Shown: piece after piece, positions 61,053 through 64,000 of the stretch
How positions within the stretch are numbered: the first letter of the stretch is position 1
How the letters are laid out: the number at the start of each line of letters is the position of its first letter
NCBI RefSeq assembly: GCF_050510895.1
Contig: NZ_JBNINT010000001.1
Span: forward strand, 558,001-622,000
Reading direction: 5' to 3'
DNA: 64,000 nt
DNA from: Pannonibacter phragmitetus_B
Lineage (GTDB): Bacteria > Pseudomonadota > Alphaproteobacteria > Rhizobiales > Stappiaceae
Position numbers and translations under genes: made by a program
The notes under the pieces: model-generated
Database searches by the model: none
The model's input: only the letters and a program-made list of their open reading frames with translations
What the model was told of the DNA's origin: nothing

Positions 61053-61101
61053 GTTCAAAACTGTGCCTGCAAGATGAATATCGAGGCATGCCATTTTGAA
61101 C
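61053..61101. promoter_or_regulatory. inverted repeat upstream of the BMP operon
   Basis: GTTCAAAA (61053-61060) and TTTTGAAC (61094-61101) are perfect 8-bp arms 33 bp apart, 50-98 bp upstream of the binding-protein start. They could be two half-sites of a regulator. The rest of 61004-61289 holds no gene. Confidence 0.45.
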
Positions 61102-61216
61102 GTCATTCAGGTGTCTCAATCCTGTCATGTTTCACGAGTCGGCTTTTGAGTCCATCACCGGCAATGCCTTTTCCGCCTCGAAAAATGGACTCCGTTCTAT
61201 ATAAAAAACCTCTTGA

Positions 61217-61235
61217 ACCTCTAGCCGCTATAGGT
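61217..61235 (+). promoter_or_regulatory. MerR-family (ZntR/CadR-type) operator-promoter
   Basis: ACCTCTAG (61217-61224) and CTATAGGT (61228-61235) form a dyad with one mismatch, overlapping a TTGAAC -35-like hexamer at 61213. This is the arrangement of metal-responsive MerR promoters with a long spacer. It lies 55 bp before the metal ATPase. No merR-type gene is present in the window. Confidence 0.6.
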
Positions 61236-61289
61236 GTTAGCCCATGGGTCATGACCTGAAATGCCCGTTCATTGGGCAAGGAGATGATC

Positions 61290-63570
61290 ATGAGCAAGCA
61301 TGAAACGGCGACAGTCCTTGAATGGACCGTGACGGGCATGGACTGCGGGTCCTGCGCAGGCAAGATCAAGGGCGCAGTAGAGCGTCTGCCGGGCGTGAGT
61401 GCCGTCGAAGTGGCGCTAATGAGCGAGCGGCTGCGCTTGCAGCTGGACGAAAGCCAGACCGGGCGGCGGTCGGTGGAGAAGGCCGTCAGTGCTCTTGGCT
61501 TTGGTATCAGCCCTCGTAGCCGGGAGGAGCAAGGCCAAACTGGCAAGGCCGGTGCCTGCTGCGGGCATGAACACCACGGCCACGGTCATGACCACGATGA
61601 CGATGTCCATGGGTCTCACCACGCTCACACCCATAAAGATCCGCACAGCCACGGCCACAGTCACGACGATGAAGAGCCGCTGGCCGATGGCAGCCGCCGT
61701 GCCTGGCATCAGACGGGCAAGGGGCGGCTGGTCCTTCTGACCGGCGCACTGCTTGCGCTGGCCTGGGCTGCGCATTTCGTGCTGCCGCCACAGGTCGGTG
61801 GCTGGGTCTTCACTGTTGCCTGCATCATTGGAGTTGCGCCCGTTGCCCGGCGTGCCTTTGCCGCACTGGCGGCCGGAATGCCTTTCACAATCGAGATGCT
61901 GATGACCATCGCAGCTGCCGGTGCGCTGGCGATTGGGGCGGCGGAAGAGGCGGCGCTGGTGGTGTTCCTCTTTGCCGTTGGTGAAGTGCTGGAAGGCGTT
62001 GCCGCCAACAGGGCGCGCGAAGGCATTCGTGCGCTGGCGCGGCTGGTGCCCAAAACGGCCTTGCTGGAAACGGAAAATGGAACACAGCAGGTGGCGGCAG
62101 AAAGTCTTGTTCCGGGGCAGATCGTGCTCGTACGGCCCGGTGACCGCATTCCCGCTGACGGGGCGATCCGCTCTGGTATTTCCGGCATCGATGAAAGCCC
62201 GGTGACAGGGGAAAGTGTACCCGTGACCAAGGGGAAGGGGATGAGGTCTTTGCTGGCTCCATCAACACGGAAGCGGCTTTGCGCATCGAGGTGACGCGTG
62301 CGGCGGCAGACAACACCATCGCCCGGATTATCCGGCTTGTGGAAGAAGCTGAAACCGCCCGCGCCCCGACCGAACGTTTCATCGACCGGTTCAGCCGCTA
62401 CTACATGCCCTTCATCGTGCTGCTTGCGGCGGCTGTTGCCGTTGTGCCGCCGCTTGGATTTGGGGCGGACTGGAACACATGGGTCTACCGGGCCCTGTCG
62501 CTGCTGCTGATTGGCTGCCCATGCGCGCTGGTCATTTCGGTGCCGGCCTCCATTGCCTCTTCTCTGTCGGCAGGCGCGCGCCGGGGCCTCCTCATGAAGG
62601 GGGCGCCGTGATCGAGGCCATCGCCGCCGTGAAGACGGTCACCTTCGACAAGACCGGCACGTTGACAGCTGGCCATCCGCAGGTGGTGGATGTGGTTCCC
62701 TGCGGCGGGTTTGGCATGCTGGAGGTGATCTCTGCCGCAGCCTCCGTTGAGGCCGGATCTTCCCACCCGCTGGCGAAAGCCATCCTGGCCCATGCGCAGG
62801 AAGCCGGCGCGGCTGTTCTTCGTGCGTCCGGTGCGCGGGCCATGGCCGGGCGCGGCGTCGAGGCCAGCGTGGCAGGAGAGCTGATGCAGGTCATATCCCC
62901 GCGCCATGCGAGCGAAACCGGCCTGCTGCCGGAGAACACCGCTGCGCAGGCGGCACGGCTGGAGGGCGAGGGCAAGACGGTGGTCTGCGTCATCCGGGCT
63001 GGAAAACTTGCCGGGTTGATTGCCTTGCGTGACGAGCCAAGGGAGGACGCCCGCGAGGCGATCCGTCAGTTGGAGGCGCTTGGCGTCGGTGCCGTCATGC
63101 TGACGGGGGATAATGTGCGCACTGCGGCTGCGATCGCCTCTGGCCTTGGGCTTGAGCAGCGTGCGGAGCTGATGCCGGAGGACAAGGTCCGTGAAGTGCG
63201 TGCGCTTGCTGCCTCCGGCGGGGTGATGATGGTGGGAGATGGCATCAATGATGCGCCCGCACTTGCTCAGGCTTCGGTTGGCGTCGCCATGGGCTCGGGC
63301 ACGGATGTGGCGCTGGAAACGGCGCATGCTGCCGTGCTCCGTGACAGGGTGAGCGATGTGGCGGCACTGATCCGCCTTGCCCGCAAGGCCATGGGGAACA
63401 TTCATCAGAACATTACCATCGCTCTGGGGCTGAAGGCGGTCTTCCTCGTCACCAGCATTCTGGGGATTACCGGCCTGTGGCTGGCGATCATGGCGGATAC
63501 GGGAGCAACGGTGCTGGTGACGATCAATGCGCTCCGGCTTCTGGCCTACGATCCGGCAAAGGAGGGCTGA
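61290..63570 (+). CDS. zntA: P1B-type heavy-metal ATPase (Zn/Cd/Pb), two frameshifts
   Basis: An N-terminal HMA domain (TVTGMDCGSCAGKIKGAV, C19/C22) is followed by a His/Asp-rich linker (about residues 85-125). Then come the ATPase core, ESPVTGE, the CPC metal site (GCPCALVIS), the phosphorylation motif FDKTGTLT and MVGDGINDAPALA. The gene is cut twice: one G is missing at the run 62237-62240 and one at 62599-62603. Repair restores GKGDEVFAGSINTEAALRIE and LLMKGGAVIEAIAAVKT, giving 760 aa. The ATG at 61290 follows AAGGAG by 6 nt. It exports divalent soft metals from the cytoplasm. Confidence 0.9.
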
Positions 63571-63581
63571 GCGCAGACTTT

Positions 63582-63625
63582 CCTGCTTCATCAACCGGAA
63601 AGCCAACCTCCGGTGATGAAGCAGG
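63582..63625 (+). terminator. hairpin after the metal ATPase
   Basis: CCTGCTTCATCA plus CCGG pairs with CCGG plus TGATGAAGCAGG, with one bulged A, 11 nt after the stop. A T-rich stretch (CTGTCTGTTT) follows shortly. Confidence 0.65.
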
Positions 63626-63744
63626 CGGCTGTCTGTTTCAAAAATGCAGGCGTAGCTTGCATGTATGGGCAAAGGCCGGTTAGTTAGGCCCATTCAAGTT
63701 GAGGGCAGCGGCTGTGCTGCTTTCCGGTCATCGGGATAAGACGA

Positions 63745-64000
63745 ATGAACTTCAAGCTGGCTTCCACTCTCGCGGGTGCGGCACTGTTGGTTTCTGCAGG
63801 CCTGGCAATGGCTCAGACGGCAGGCAGCCTGCCTTCCGGCGCTTCCTCCATCAAGGAAACCTTCGACGACTGGACTGTGACCTGCCTTTCGGGTGAGGGC
63901 GGCAAGCGCTGTGCGGTTTCGCAGCAGCAGCAGGATCAGCAGACCCGCCAGATGGTGCTTCTGGCCGAGTTCGCTCCGGCAGCTGATGGTGCCGTCAACG
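63745..64000 (+). CDS. invasion-associated locus B (IalB)-family protein, N-terminal part
   Basis: The window ends inside this gene after 85 codons. It has a Sec signal peptide (NFKLASTLAGAALLVSAGLA, cleavage after AMA) and then the IalB-domain hallmark TFDDWTVTCLSGEGGKRCAV with SQQQQ. These small periplasmic proteins are common in Hyphomicrobiales. In Bartonella IalB is linked to erythrocyte invasion, while in free-living relatives the role is unknown. A weak GGGATAAG precedes the ATG. Confidence 0.85.
   Translation, partial: MNFKLASTLAGAALLVSAGLAMAQTAGSLPSGASSIKETFDDWTVTCLSGEGGKRCAVSQQQQDQQTRQMVLLAEFAPAADGAVN

Overview
The window is GC-rich chromosomal DNA from an alphaproteobacterium, most likely of the order Hyphomicrobiales (Rhizobiales). 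The evidence is a gbpR-chvE-gguABC locus arranged as in Agrobacterium, an IalB-family protein at the right edge, the abundance of ABC/TRAP uptake operons and the high-GC codon use. Genus is not resolvable by eye. About 60 genes are packed tightly, often overlapping by 1 to 20 nt, and almost all serve uptake and catabolism of sugar acids, amino-acid or polyamine-like compounds, cyclic amides, L-arabinose-type sugars and nucleobases. No rRNA, tRNA, CRISPR array, phage or insertion sequence was recognised.

Layout. (1) 1-9988: a sugar-acid locus. It holds a gluconolactonase-like fragment, L-idonate 5-dehydrogenase and a 2-hydroxyacid dehydrogenase on the minus strand. A divergent operon carries 5-ketogluconate reductase, gluconokinase, a 3-hydroxyisobutyrate-dehydrogenase-like enzyme, an ABM-fold protein and a LacI regulator. 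A TRAP transporter (dctPQM) and a second, divergent LacI regulator follow. LacI-type dyads with the core GTTATCG sit at both divergent promoters. (2) 10062-29276: an amino-acid/polyamine-like region. It contains two paralogous GNATs, two DAO-type flavoproteins, an Lrp regulator, a peptide-type ABC transporter, two HAD hydrolases, a GhrA-like reductase, a class III aminotransferase, a succinate-semialdehyde-type dehydrogenase, a tartrate/malate dehydrogenase, a decayed aldehyde dehydrogenase tail and an ArgE-like deacetylase. An exact 13-bp motif recurs three times in the promoters.

(3) 29396-43951: a 13-gene minus-strand unit behind a GntR regulator. It combines a complete branched-chain-type (Liv) ABC importer with LeuC/LeuD-type hydratase subunits, an isocitrate-lyase/PEP-mutase family lyase, HyuA/HyuB, an isochorismatase-like protein, a fumarate-reductase-like flavoprotein and a cupin. 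This is the best candidate for an undescribed pathway: import, amide hydrolysis, desaturation, hydration and C-C cleavage of a cyclic amide or alkylmaleate-type compound. (4) 44165-54369: gbpR/chvE/gguABC plus the enzymes of oxidative (Weimberg-type) L-arabinose or related sugar breakdown to 2-oxoglutarate. (5) 54587-55119: a MazEF-like toxin-antitoxin pair. (6) 55178-61003: a BMP-type nucleobase/nucleoside ABC importer with cytosine deaminase. (7) 61290-63570: a Zn/Cd-type P1B ATPase with a MerR-type promoter dyad. (8) 63745-64000: the start of an IalB protein.

A striking property of the sequence is that 10 genes are broken by 12 apparent single-base deletions, nearly all in runs of four or five G/C. 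Restoring one base at each site gives full-length family proteins. This pattern looks like homopolymer under-calling in the assembly rather than gene decay, so those genes are annotated at full extent as frameshifted CDS. Only the aldehyde dehydrogenase tail at 27612-27836 looks truly degenerate.
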